Source: Ideonella sp. WA131b (GTDB lineage Bacteria > Pseudomonadota > Gammaproteobacteria > Burkholderiales > Burkholderiaceae_C). Taken from it: DNA of 64,000 bases. The notes under the pieces are model-generated. The model saw only the letters and a list, made by a program, of their open reading frames with translations, did no database searches and was not told the DNA's origin. Positions 50,834-60,116 of the stretch are shown piece by piece. Where the stretch lies: the NCBI GenBank assembly GCA_023657425.1, contig JAGTJW010000001.1, forward strand, positions 2,046,001-2,110,000, read 5' to 3'. Numbering within the stretch: position 1 is the first letter of the stretch; every line of letters begins with the position of its first letter. A program made the translations under genes and the position numbers.

Positions 50834-52059
50834 ATGAGTCTGTTCTCCAAACCCACCGGCCGCGCGCTCGACCAGGCCGACATGCCCTATGTCAGCCCGG
50901 TGGCTGCGGCGCAGGTGGTGGAGCCGGCGCCCGCGGCGAGCTGGGCCGTCTACCTGATGCTGGCGGCGCTGGCCGTGGCGCTGGGTTGGGCCGCGCTGGC
51001 GCAGGTGGACATCGTCGCCAAGGCGCCGGCCCGCGTGGTGCCCGAAGGGCGCGAGCAGGTGATTGCCAGCCTTGAAGGCGGCATCCTGCGCGAGATGCTG
51101 GTGCGCGAGGGCCAGACGGTGGCCAAGGGGCAGCCGCTGGCGCTGCTGGACCCCACGCGCGTCGAGGCCCAGCAGGCCGAAGGGGCCACGCGCCGCGCTG
51201 CGCTGCAGGCTGCGGTCATTCGCCTCACGGCCGAGGTGAACGGCCGCGCGCCCGAGTTTCCCGGCGAGCTGCCGGGCACCGTCGTCGAGGCCGAGATGGA
51301 CAGCTACTCGGCGCGGCAGCGTGTGCTGACCGAGGCACTGGCGGCCCAGCAGCGCAGCATCGCGCTGCTCGGCCGCGAGCTCGGCGTGGCCCAAGCCCTG
51401 TCGAGCAAGGGCCTGATGAGCGAGGTCGAGGTGATGCGCCTGCAGCGCCAGGTCAACGAGCTGCAGCTGCAGGTGGCCGAACGCGGCAACCGCTTCCGGC
51501 AGGACGCACAGGCCGAGCTGGTGAGGGCGCGCAACGAGTTGGCGCTGCTCGACGAGCAGATGGTGGTGCGCGACGACGCGCTGCGTCGCAGCACGCTGGT
51601 CTCGCCCGTGAAGGGCATCGTCAAGGTGATCCGCCACCACACGCCGGGCGGCGTGGTGGCCGCAGGGGCCACGGTGATGGAGGTGGTGCCGGTGGCCGAC
51701 AGCGTGCTGATCGAGGCCCGTGTGCAGCCGGCCGACATCGGCTTCGTGCGCGTGGGGCAGCCGGTGGAGATCAAGCTCAGTGCCTATGAGTACACGATCT
51801 TTGGCGCGCTCAAGGGCCGGGTGGAGGTGCTGAGCCCCGACGCCCTGGGCGACCCCGAGCGCGCCGCCCAGCCCGGCGGCCACCTGGTACCGCGCGCTGG
51901 TGCGGGCCGACGCGGCCGGCCTGGAGCACCAGGGCCGCGTGCTTGCCCGTGCTGCCGGGGATGACGGGCAGCGCCGAGATCCGCACCGGCCAGCGCTCGG
52001 TGTTGGCCTTTCTGCTGACGCCGATGCGCAAGAGCAGCGAGGCCTTCCGCGAGCGCTGA
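50834..52059 (+). CDS. HlyD-family type I secretion periplasmic adaptor, frameshifted near its 3' end
   Basis: One frame covers 50834 to about 51880 with the cytoplasmic N terminus, one transmembrane helix (about 36-54), biotinyl-lipoyl half-motif (EGGILREMLVREGQTV), a long coiled coil (about 110-240) and the beta-barrel (TLVSPVKGIVKVIRHHTPGG, KLSAYEYTIFGALKGRVE). The usual end continues only after two single-base gains, near 51881 (C) and 51944 (T): TWYRALVRAD, GRVLPVLPGMTGSAEIRTGQ, FLLTPMRKSSEAFRER, stop at 52059. Corrected length would be 407 residues. As written, translation stops at 51964 with a scrambled tail. It partners the upstream ATPase. Confidence 0.85.
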
Positions 52060-52080
52060 GCCGGCGGCCCGCCCGCGCGC

Positions 52081-53018
52081 TCACGTCAGGTCCGTGACCT
52101 CGTCGCCCTCGGCCGCCACGCAGCCGTCGGCGATGGGCTGTCCAGCCCCGGCGCACGCACCATGCGGCGGTCGTCGTGTGGCAGAGCTCGAAGCGCTCGG
52201 CCTGCGGGTGCACGTCGGCTGCACGAAGGCCTCGATGGCGGCCGGCATGGCTGACCTCGAAGCGCGCCTGGGCCAGCTGCTCGCTCGGGGTGGTCGTCGC
52301 GGTTGAGCCAGGGGCTGAAGGCGGTGAGCCCGGTGAAGGTCCGCCCCGGCAGCTGGAAGTCGGTCGCCGCGGTAGCCCTGTGTCGCGCAGCCACTGGCTG
52401 GGCCGTGCTCCCGCGGCTGCGTCGCTGCGCGGCGCGCCCCAGGCCAGTCGGCCAGCAGCTCGCCCAGCCACTGGTTGCAGTTCTGGTAGACGAGGCCGTG
52501 GGCCCAGGCGTTGGCGCTGTAGCGCCGGCCCCAGCAGCGCCAGCGCCGTGCGCCGCTGAGTCCAGCGCTCGTGGCCTCCAGCGCCTGCTCCGCCTCGCGG
52601 CGGCAGCAGCACCACCGACAGGTAGCCCAGGTCGGGCTTCAGCGTGCCCATGAGGAATGCCGTCAGGCCCTGGTCGAACAGTCGCGGCTGCTGCTCGTCG
52701 CAGGCGAAGTACAGCTGGCGCACGGCCCAGGGCGTCTCGGGGCTGGCGCGCAAGGCCACGCCCGCGTGCGAGTAGCGCAGGCCGAACCAGCCCAGCGCCA
52801 AGCCCGCTGCGCGCAGACGATGGCGACCTCGGCGCCGCGGCGCGTTCGAGCTCGGCCTTGACGCGCTGGCTCACCTGCAGCAGCACGCTGCTGCTGCGCC
52901 GGCGGTGAGCGCGGCTTCTGTCGGTGCAGGAGTGCAGCGACGCCGCAACGACCGTCGGCACCGCCGTGGCGAGCGTCGCCGACAGGGCGGCCGCCCGTAC
53001 CAGGGCTTGCGGCCTCAC
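52081..53018 (-). pseudogene. DUF2145 protein, broken by several frameshifts
   Basis: Pieces of a DUF2145 protein can be read across the minus-strand frames: a signal-like start VRPQALVRAAALSATLATAV (GTG at 53018), VSQRVKAELERA, ALGWFGLRYSHAGVALR, RQLYFACDEQQPRLFDQG, LGYLSVVLLPP, FQLPGRTFTGLTAFSPWLNR, QAERFELCH and the end GDEVTDLT before TGA at 52081-52083. At least six frame changes are needed. The family is a secreted protein of unknown function. The gene lies in the second frameshift-rich patch, continuous with the damaged end of the adaptor gene and the Ser-rich gene upstream. Confidence 0.75.
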
Positions 53019-53022
53019 GCGC

Positions 53023-53532
53023 TCAGAGCGCTGAGCTTGCGCGTGGCTGAACTCGCGCTGCTGGGCGTCGTGCACGCACCAGGTAGAACGGCTCGCGGGC
53101 TTCGGTGGCGGCGCCGGCGGCGAGCTCCCAGCCGTAGCTGCGCGCGCGGGCCGTGCAGCGGAGTCGCCCACGGTGAGCGCCGCCTGTTGCACGGTCAGCG
53201 TCAGGCACGCACGAGCTCGAAGCGTCGTGCCGGCGGCGCCAGCCGTGCCCTGCCAGCGTCAGGCTGCAGCCTGCCCTGGGCTGCCCGGCCGCGGCCATCT
53301 GCGCATCGATGCCTGTAGTCGCCCTCGGCGATCTTCTTGTCGCCTTTCGACGAACTGTCGCTGCTGGCCCCGAAGGAGTCGGACACGCTGCCCGACGAAG
53401 CCGACGAGCCCTCTGACGATGCCGACGAGGCCGAGCTGGCTGCCCATGCGCCGACCAGCGGGCGGCAAGTGCCACGTGGCCGAGCAACGGCGGCTGCGAG
53501 CGGCGCGAAGCAGTTGGCGTGCGACTAAGCAT
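53023..53532 (-). pseudogene. Ser-rich secreted protein, broken by frameshifts
   Basis: Starts at ATG 53532 (ribosome site AGGAG 9 nt upstream) with a signal-like segment ending in [13 protein letters not shown] Ser-rich stretch (SSASSEGSSASSGSVSDSFG) then leads to SSKGDKKIAEGDYR, and later pieces read RFELVRA, VQQAALTVGD and EPFYLV, ending near 53023. Successive pieces lie in different frames. The pairing of a Ser-rich KxAEGDYR protein with a DUF2145 protein occurs, as I recall, in other Burkholderiales. Function unknown; boundaries approximate. Confidence 0.55.
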
Positions 53533-53700
53533 GGGCAGATGCTCCTGCGGTGTGACGGGTTGACGCGTCCGATGCTACGGCGCAAACCGGCCCCGTGGCA
53601 CACCGACTGCGGTGAGCCTGCAACAGCGCGTGCCGGGTTCCTCACGCCCGGGCCGGCCCCGAGGCGCCGGGCCCAGGGGGCTGACTACACTCCGCCGCGC

Positions 53701-54624
53701 ATGGAGACAAAGTGGCTGGAGGACTTCGTGAGCCTGGCCGAGACGCGCAGCTTCTCGCGCTCGGCGCAGTTGCGGCACGTCACGCAGCCGGCGTTCTCGC
53801 GCCGCATCCAGGCGCTCGAGGCGTGGGCGGGAATCGACCTCGTCGACCGCTCCGCCTACCCCACGCGGCTCACCGCCGCCGGCGAGACGCTGCATGCGCA
53901 GGCGCTCGAGGTGCTCGAGGCGCTGCAGGCCACGCGCAACATGATGCGCAGCCACCAGGCGGCCGACCAGGACATGATCGAGTTCGCCGTGCCGCACACG
54001 CTGGCGTTCACGTTCTTCCCGCACTGGCTGATGGACTTGCGGCAGAACTTCGGCGGCGTCAAGACGCGCCTGACGGCGCTGAACGTGCACGACGCGGCGC
54101 TGCGCCTCACCGAGGGCGGCTGCGACCTGTTGATCGCCTACCACCACCCGAGCCAGCCGCTGCGCCTGAGCGACGACCGCTACGAGATGCTGGCGCTGTC
54201 GAGCGAGACGCTCGCGCCCTACGCCAAGGCGGGCGCCGACGGGCGGCCGATGTTCACGCTGCCGGGTTCGGCGGGCCAGCGCGTGCCCTTTCTCAGCTAC
54301 GCCCCCGGGGCCTACATGGCAGGGCTGGTGGACGCCATCCGCAAGCAGGCCGGCGAGCCGCTGGCGCTGGAACCCATCTACGAAACAGACATGGCCGAGG
54401 GCCTGAAGGCGATGGCGCTCGAGGGCCACGGCCTGGCCTTCCTGCCGCACAGCTCGGTGCGCAAGGAGCTCAAGGCGCGGCGGCTCGTGGCGGCCTCGGC
54501 CGACCCGCTGCTGTCGCTGACGATGGAGGTGCGCATCTACCGCGAGCGCCCCGAGGCGGCGCGCCACCGCAAGCCGGCTGTGCAGGCCCTGTGGGATTAC
54601 CTCGAAACTCAGGGACAACCCTGA
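53701..54624 (+). CDS. LysR-family regulator, HypT-like
   Basis: 307 residues. Winged helix-turn-helix (METKWLEDFVSLAETRSFSR, then QPAFSRRIQALEAWAGIDLV) followed by a periplasmic-binding-like effector domain. The METKWL start, YAPGAYMAGLVDAI segment and overall pattern resemble E. coli HypT/YjiE, a hypochlorite-responsive regulator, though the effector here is unknown. It lies directly upstream of, and in the same direction as, the glutamate/aspartate importer genes. A 7-bp stem hairpin overlaps its stop codon. Confidence 0.88.
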   Translation: METKWLEDFVSLAETRSFSRSAQLRHVTQPAFSRRIQALEAWAGIDLVDRSAYPTRLTAAGETLHAQALEVLEALQATRNMMRSHQAADQDMIEFAVPHTLAFTFFPHWLMDLRQNFGGVKTRLTALNVHDAALRLTEGGCDLLIAYHHPSQPLRLSDDRYEMLALSSETLAPYAKAGADGRPMFTLPGSAGQRVPFLSYAPGAYMAGLVDAIRKQAGEPLALEPIYETDMAEGLKAMALEGHGLAFLPHSSVRKELKARRLVAASADPLLSLTMEVRIYRERPEAARHRKPAVQALWDYLETQGQP

Positions 54625-54625
54625 G
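54608..54625 (+). terminator. hairpin at the 3' end of the LysR gene
   Basis: CTCAGGG-ACAA-CCCTGAG, a perfect 7-bp stem with a 4-nt loop covering the stop codon. No T-run follows. It could be a terminator-like or mRNA-end structure separating the regulator from gltI. Confidence 0.35.
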
Positions 54626-54726
54626 CGCACATGCCGCGGCCGCATGCGGCGCATGCGCATCGGCATTGGCAGCAGGGTCTTGGGTGCCGCTACAGTCCGC
54701 CGCCGTGCCGCCAGACGGTGGCACGC

Positions 54727-54742
54727 CCCGTGCATGCACGGG
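54727..54742. promoter_or_regulatory. 16-bp perfect palindrome upstream of gltI
   Basis: CCCGTGCATGCACGGG is a perfect dyad centred 42 bp before the first base of the gltI -10 box, in the 200-bp spacer after the LysR gene. It could be an operator for the adjacent regulator or a small hairpin. It does not match the T-N11-A LysR core exactly. Confidence 0.35.
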
Positions 54743-54775
54743 CTTCCACCCGGGCGGGTGGGCGGGCCTCATTCC

Positions 54776-54781
54776 TAGAAT
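54776..54781 (+). promoter_or_regulatory. probable -10 box for gltIJKL
   Basis: TAGAAT, 43 nt upstream of the gltI ATG, in a sequence (CCTAGAATGG) like those before petA and the tRNA. No clear -35 box. Confidence 0.45.
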
Positions 54782-54824
54782 GGCTGCTTCACCCGTTCCG
54801 CCGCTGATCTTTCCAGGAGCCTCC

Positions 54825-55721
54825 ATGACGAAGACCCTCATCACCGCTGCCGCGCTCGCGCTGCTGGCCGCCGGTGCCGCCCAGGCCGACACGCTGGCCA
54901 AGATCAAGCAATCCGGCGCGGCGTCCATGGGCGTGCGCGAGTCCTCGGGCGCGCTGTCCTACACGCTGGGCGACGGCAAGTTCGCCGGCTTCCACGTCGA
55001 GGTCTGCTCGCGCGTGCTGGCCGATGTGCAGAAGCAGCTCGGCCTGGCCAAGGTCGACGTCAAGTACGTGCCGGTCACGTCGCAGAACCGCATCCCGCTG
55101 GTGCAGAACGGCACCGTCGACATCGAGTGCGGCAGCACCACCAACAACGCCACCCGCCAGAAGGACGTGGCATTCGCCGTCACCACGTACGTCGAGGAAG
55201 TGCGCATCGCCGTGAAGGCCAACTCGGGCATCACCAGCATCGCGCAGCTGGCTGGCAAGAACGTCGCCACCACCACCGGCACCACCTCGGTGCAGCACCT
55301 GCGCAAGCACGAGCGTGGTGCCAACGTGAACTTCAACGAGGTCTTCGGCAAGGACCACGCCGATAGCTTCCTGCTGCTGGAAACCGGCCGTGCCGACGCC
55401 TTCGTGATGGACGGCCAGATCCTCGCCGGCAACATCGCCAAGGCCAAGAACCCGGCCGACTTCCGCATCGTCGGCGAGGTGCTGTCGGTCGAGCCGATCG
55501 CCATCATGATCCGCAAGGACGACGCGCCCTTCAAGAAGGCCGTCGACGACAGCATCAAGGCCATGATGAAGAGCGGCGAGATCGGCAAGCTCTACGACAA
55601 GTGGTTCACCCAGCCCATCCCGCCGACCAACACCCGCGTCGGCCTGCCGGTGAGCGAGGCCACGAAGTCGGCCTGGGCCAACCCGAACGACAAGCCGCTC
55701 GAGGACTACCTCAAGAAGTGA
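54825..55721 (+). CDS. gltI: glutamate/aspartate ABC transporter substrate-binding protein
   Basis: 298 residues. Signal peptide (cut after GAAQA, about residue 21), then a family 3 solute-binding protein: ESSGALSYTLGDGKFAGFHV, PVTSQNRIPLVQNGTVDIEC, STTNNATRQKDVAF, VATTTGTTSVQHLRK and EPIAIMIRKDDAPFK. These match GltI/DEBP-type proteins that bind glutamate and aspartate. A CAGGAG ribosome site lies 5 nt before the ATG. A strong terminator-like hairpin separates it from the permease genes, as expected when the binding protein must be in excess. Confidence 0.92.
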   Translation: MTKTLITAAALALLAAGAAQADTLAKIKQSGAASMGVRESSGALSYTLGDGKFAGFHVEVCSRVLADVQKQLGLAKVDVKYVPVTSQNRIPLVQNGTVDIECGSTTNNATRQKDVAFAVTTYVEEVRIAVKANSGITSIAQLAGKNVATTTGTTSVQHLRKHERGANVNFNEVFGKDHADSFLLLETGRADAFVMDGQILAGNIAKAKNPADFRIVGEVLSVEPIAIMIRKDDAPFKKAVDDSIKAMMKSGEIGKLYDKWFTQPIPPTNTRVGLPVSEATKSAWANPNDKPLEDYLKK

Positions 55722-55757
55722 GCGTCGGCCCCGCGGCCTGAGCGCCGCGGGCCCCGG

Positions 55758-55789
55758 GGGGCCTGGCCGTTCACGGCAGGCCCCTTTTT
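55758..55789 (+). terminator. rho-independent terminator/attenuator between gltI and gltJ
   Basis: GGGGCCTG...CAGGCCCC stem extended by CCG/CGG around a TTCA loop (one bulged G) and followed by TTTTT (55785-55789). An overlapping upstream inverted repeat (GGCCCCGCGGC...GCCGCGGGCCC) could form an alternative structure. Partial read-through would give more gltI than gltJKL mRNA. Confidence 0.75.
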
Positions 55790-55837
55790 GCAGGCGGCGC
55801 CAGCCACGGGCCGGCGCCGGCAGGAGGAGAGCGCCGC

Positions 55838-56578
55838 GTGGCGAGCTGGGATTGGCAGGTCTTCTGCAAGGAGACCGTGACGGGTGAGCAGATCGCCGGT
55901 TGCTTCGGCAAGGGCGGAGACATCACCTACCTCGACTGGATCATCTCCGCCTGGGGCTGGACGCTGAGCGTGGCGGTACTGGCCCTGGTGGTGGCGCTGG
56001 CCGTGGGCTCGCTGATGGGCATCCTGCGCACGGCGCCCGACAAGCGGCTGGTGTTCATCGGCACGGCGTGGACGGAGCTGTTCCGCAACATCCCGCTGCT
56101 GGTGCAGATCTTCCTGTGGTACCACGTGCTGCCGGCGATCTTCAAGCCGCTGCAGGCGTTCCCGAGCTTCATCCTCGTCGTCTTCGCCTTGGGGTTCTTC
56201 ACCAGCGCGCGCATCTCCGAGCAGGTGCGCGCCGGCATCCAGAGCCTGCCCAAGGGCCAGCGCTACGCCGGCCTGGCCATGGGCCTCACGCTGCCCCAGA
56301 CCTACCGCTACGTGCTGCTGCCGATGGCGTTTCGCATCGTCATCCCGCCGCTCACGAGCGAGAGCATGAACATCATCAAGAACTCGTCGGTGGCCTTTGC
56401 GGTGAGCATTGCGGAGCTGACGATGTTCGCGCTGCAGGCCGGCGAGGAGACCTCGCGCAACATCGAGATGTACCTGGCGGTGACGGGCCTGTACTTCATC
56501 AGCGCCTTCACCATCAATCGCCTCATGCTGGTGGTCGAGAATCGTGTCCGGGTGCCCGGCATGATCGGTTCGAAGTGA
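55838..56578 (+). CDS. gltJ: glutamate/aspartate ABC transporter permease GltJ
   Basis: 246 residues from GTG at 55838, preceded by AGGAGGAGA. Family N terminus WDWQVFCKE and several transmembrane helices, with the permease loop IQSLPKGQRYAGLAMGL that contacts the ATPase. ELFRNIPLLVQIFLWY and SVAFAVSIAELTMFA are typical of the HisM/GltJ family. It pairs with GltK, 10 nt downstream. Confidence 0.93.
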   Translation: MASWDWQVFCKETVTGEQIAGCFGKGGDITYLDWIISAWGWTLSVAVLALVVALAVGSLMGILRTAPDKRLVFIGTAWTELFRNIPLLVQIFLWYHVLPAIFKPLQAFPSFILVVFALGFFTSARISEQVRAGIQSLPKGQRYAGLAMGLTLPQTYRYVLLPMAFRIVIPPLTSESMNIIKNSSVAFAVSIAELTMFALQAGEETSRNIEMYLAVTGLYFISAFTINRLMLVVENRVRVPGMIGSK

Positions 56579-56588
56579 GGGCCCGGCC

Positions 56589-57254
56589 ATGAACCTGGAC
56601 TTCACATTCCTGTCCTGGGGGGTCATCTCCAGCTTCGTGCTGAAGGGGCTGATCTTCTCGTTCCAGCTCACGATCATCGCCATGATCGGCGGCATCGTGC
56701 TGGGCACGCTGCTCGCGCTGATGCGGCTGTCGGGCAAACCCTGGCTGGCGATCCCGGCGGCGGCCTACGTCAACACCATGCGCAGCATTCCGCTGGTGAT
56801 GGTGATCCTGTGGTTCTTCCTGCTGATCCCGCTGATGACCGGCAAGCCGATGGGCGCCGAGTTGAGCGCCGTGATCACCTTCACCCTCTTCGAGGCGGCG
56901 TACTACTCGGAGATCATGCGCGCCGGCATCCAGAGCGTGCCCAAAGGCCAGGTGCACGCCGGCTATGCGGTGGGCATGAACTACTCGCAGACCATGCAGC
57001 TGATCGTGCTGCCGCAGGCCTTCCGGAACATGCTGCCGGTGCTGCTGACGCAGACCATCATCCTGTTCCAGGACACCAGCCTGGTCTACGCCATCGGCGC
57101 CTACGACATGCTCAAGGGCTTCGAGATCGCCGGCAAGAACTTCAACCGCCCTGTTGAGACCACCCTCGTCGCGGCCGTTGTGTACTTCATCATCTGCTTC
57201 TCGCTGAGCCTGCTGGTGAAGCGACTGCAGAACCGCATCGCCATCATCCGTTGA
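56589..57254 (+). CDS. gltK: glutamate/aspartate ABC transporter permease GltK
   Basis: 221 residues, the second permease. Visible: NTMRSIPLVMVILWFF, the EAA-type loop AGIQSVPKGQVHAGYAVGM, FRNMLPVLLTQTIILFQDTS and GAYDMLKGFEIAGKN. Normal length. It is separated from gltL by a 73-bp gap holding a dispersed-repeat hairpin. Confidence 0.93.
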   Translation: MNLDFTFLSWGVISSFVLKGLIFSFQLTIIAMIGGIVLGTLLALMRLSGKPWLAIPAAAYVNTMRSIPLVMVILWFFLLIPLMTGKPMGAELSAVITFTLFEAAYYSEIMRAGIQSVPKGQVHAGYAVGMNYSQTMQLIVLPQAFRNMLPVLLTQTIILFQDTSLVYAIGAYDMLKGFEIAGKNFNRPVETTLVAAVVYFIICFSLSLLVKRLQNRIAIIR

Positions 57255-57260
57255 CACCCT

Positions 57261-57310
57261 CCGTTCGGGCTGAGCCTGTCGAAGCCCTTCGACAAGCTCA
57301 GGGCGAGCGG
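57261..57310. repeat. inverted copy pair of the TTCGACA...CGAACGG repeat between gltK and gltL
   Basis: CCGTTCGGGCTGAGCCTGTC-GAAG (57261-57284), two bases, then the inverted CTTCGACAAGCTCAGGGCGA-GCGG (57287-57310). The arms can form a near-perfect hairpin with a 2-bp centre. Third locus of the same element in the window. Confidence 0.8.
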
Positions 57311-57327
57311 CTTGCCTCCGAGGCCCC

Positions 57328-58062
<735 letters not shown>

Positions 58063-58115
58063 GCTCTCCGGGGCCGGTTGCGCCCGGCCCGGCAGCCGCC
58101 CCTGGATTGCCCTGA

Positions 58116-60113
58116 ATGCCCCGCATGCCCAGCGTCAAGCCCAGCAACACCTACGCCGAAGCCTCGATCCGCGTGCTCAAGGGCCTGGAGCCCGTGAAGC
58201 AGCGGCCGGGCATGTACACGCGCACCGACAACCCGCTGCACATCGTGCAGGAGGTCATCGACAACGCCGCCGACGAGGCGCTGGCTGGCTTCGGCACGCG
58301 CATCGGCGTGGTGCTGCATACCGACGGCAGCGTCAGCGTCGAGGACGACGGCCGCGGCATCCCCTTCGGCCTGCACCCGGAAGAAGGCGTGCCGGTGATC
58401 GAGATCGTCTACACGCGGCTGCACGCGGGCGGCAAGTTCGACAAGGGCGCGGGCGGGGCCTACAGCTTCAGCGGCGGCCTGCACGGCGTGGGTGTGAGCG
58501 TGACCAACGCCCTGGCCCGCCGCCTGGAGGTGACGGTGTGGCGCGACGGCCAGGTGGCCCAGCTGGCCTTTGCCGGTGGTGACGTGGCCGAGGCGCTCAC
58601 GGTGCGCAAGGCCGTGATCGGCAAGGAGACCGGTGACAGGAAACACGGCACGCGCGTGCGCGTCTGGCCCGACGCGAGCTACTTCGAAAGCCCCGAGCTG
58701 CCGCGCCACGAACTGGTGCACCTGCTGCGCAGCAAGGCCGTGTTGATGCCGGGTGTGGTGGTGACGCTCCAGGTTGAGAAAACGGGCGAGACCACGACCT
58801 GGAAGTACGACAAGGGCCTGCGCGACTACCTCCTGCAGCACTTGGCGGCCGACCCGCTGATCCCCTTGTTCGAGGGCGAGCAGCACGCCAGCGCCAGCGA
58901 GACCGAGAGCTTCGCCGAGGGCGAGGGCGCCACTTGGTGCGTGGCCTTCACCGACGAAGGCGCGACCTTGCGCGAGAGCTACGTCAACCTCATTCCCACG
59001 GTGGCCGGCGGCACACACGAAAGCGGCCTGAAGGACGGGCTCTTCGGCGCCGTCAAGGGTTTCATCGAGCTGCACGCGCTGTGCCCCAAGGGCGTGAAGC
59101 TGATGCCGGATGACGTCTTTGCCCGCGCCAGCTTCGTGCTCAGCACCAAGGTGCTGGACCCGCAGTTCCAGGGCCAGATCAAGGAGCGGCTGAACTCGCG
59201 CGACGCGCTGCGCCTGGTCAGCGCCTACGTCAAGCCGGCGCTCGAGCTGTGGCTCAACCAGCATGTCGAGTGGGGCCGGAAACTGGCCGAGCTCGTCATC
59301 CGGCAGGCCCAGACGCGCCAGCGCGCGGCGCAGAAGGTGGAGAAGCGGCGCGGCTCCGGCGTGGCCGTGCTGCCCGGCAAGCTGACCGACTGCGAAAGTC
59401 GCGACCTGCTGCACAACGAGGTCTTCCTGGTCGAGGGCGACTCTGCCGGCGGCAGCGCCAAGATGGGCCGCGACAAGGAAACCCAGGCCGTGCTGCCGCT
59501 GCGTGGGAAGGTGCTCAACACCTGGGAGGTGGAGCGCGACCGGCTCTTCGCCAACACCGAGATCCACGACATCGCCGTGGCCATGGGCGTCGATCCGCAC
59601 GGCCCTGCCGACGAACCCGACCTCTCGGGCCTGCGTTACGGCAAGGTCTGCATCCTCTCCGACGCGGACGTCGACGGCTCGCACATCCAGGTGCTGCTGC
59701 TGACGCTGTTCTTCCGCCACTTCCCGAAGCTCGTCGAGCGGGGGCACGTCTACATCGCCCGCCCGCCGCTGTACCGCATCGACGCACCGGCACGCGGCAA
59801 GCGGCCGGCGGCCAAGTTCTACGCGCTCGACGAAGGCGAGCTCGTGGCCACGCTCGACAAGCTGCGCAAGGAAGGCGCGCGCGACGGGTCGTGGAGCATC
59901 AGCCGCTTCAAGGGCCTGGGCGAGATGAACGCCGAGCAGCTGTGGGAGACGACGCTCAACCCCGAGACGCGGCGCCTGTTGCCGGTGAGCTGGCTGGGCG
60001 GCGGCTTTGAGGCCACGGCCGTGATCCTGGGCAAGCTGATGGGCAAGGGCGAGGCCGCAGCACGCCGCGAGCTGATGGAGTTGCACGGCGACGCGGTCGA
60101 CGTCGATGTCTGA
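58116..60113 (+). CDS. parE: DNA topoisomerase IV subunit B
   Basis: 665 residues. ATPase subunit of the chromosome-decatenating topoisomerase. GHKL ATP-site motifs (EVIDNAADEALAG, DDGRGIPFG, GGLHGVGVSVTNAL) are followed by the transducer domain and the TOPRIM region (EGDSAGGSAKMGRD; DADVDGSHIQVLLLTLFFRH). ATG at 58116; a second ATG three codons later is also possible. The final GDAVDVDV is normal. Its partner parC is 2 kb downstream, separated by a divergent transporter/regulator pair. Confidence 0.96.
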   Translation: MPRMPSVKPSNTYAEASIRVLKGLEPVKQRPGMYTRTDNPLHIVQEVIDNAADEALAGFGTRIGVVLHTDGSVSVEDDGRGIPFGLHPEEGVPVIEIVYTRLHAGGKFDKGAGGAYSFSGGLHGVGVSVTNALARRLEVTVWRDGQVAQLAFAGGDVAEALTVRKAVIGKETGDRKHGTRVRVWPDASYFESPELPRHELVHLLRSKAVLMPGVVVTLQVEKTGETTTWKYDKGLRDYLLQHLAADPLIPLFEGEQHASASETESFAEGEGATWCVAFTDEGATLRESYVNLIPTVAGGTHESGLKDGLFGAVKGFIELHALCPKGVKLMPDDVFARASFVLSTKVLDPQFQGQIKERLNSRDALRLVSAYVKPALELWLNQHVEWGRKLAELVIRQAQTRQRAAQKVEKRRGSGVAVLPGKLTDCESRDLLHNEVFLVEGDSAGGSAKMGRDKETQAVLPLRGKVLNTWEVERDRLFANTEIHDIAVAMGVDPHGPADEPDLSGLRYGKVCILSDADVDGSHIQVLLLTLFFRHFPKLVERGHVYIARPPLYRIDAPARGKRPAAKFYALDEGELVATLDKLRKEGARDGSWSISRFKGLGEMNAEQLWETTLNPETRRLLPVSWLGGGFEATAVILGKLMGKGEAAARRELMELHGDAVDVDV

Positions 60114-60116
60114 GTC

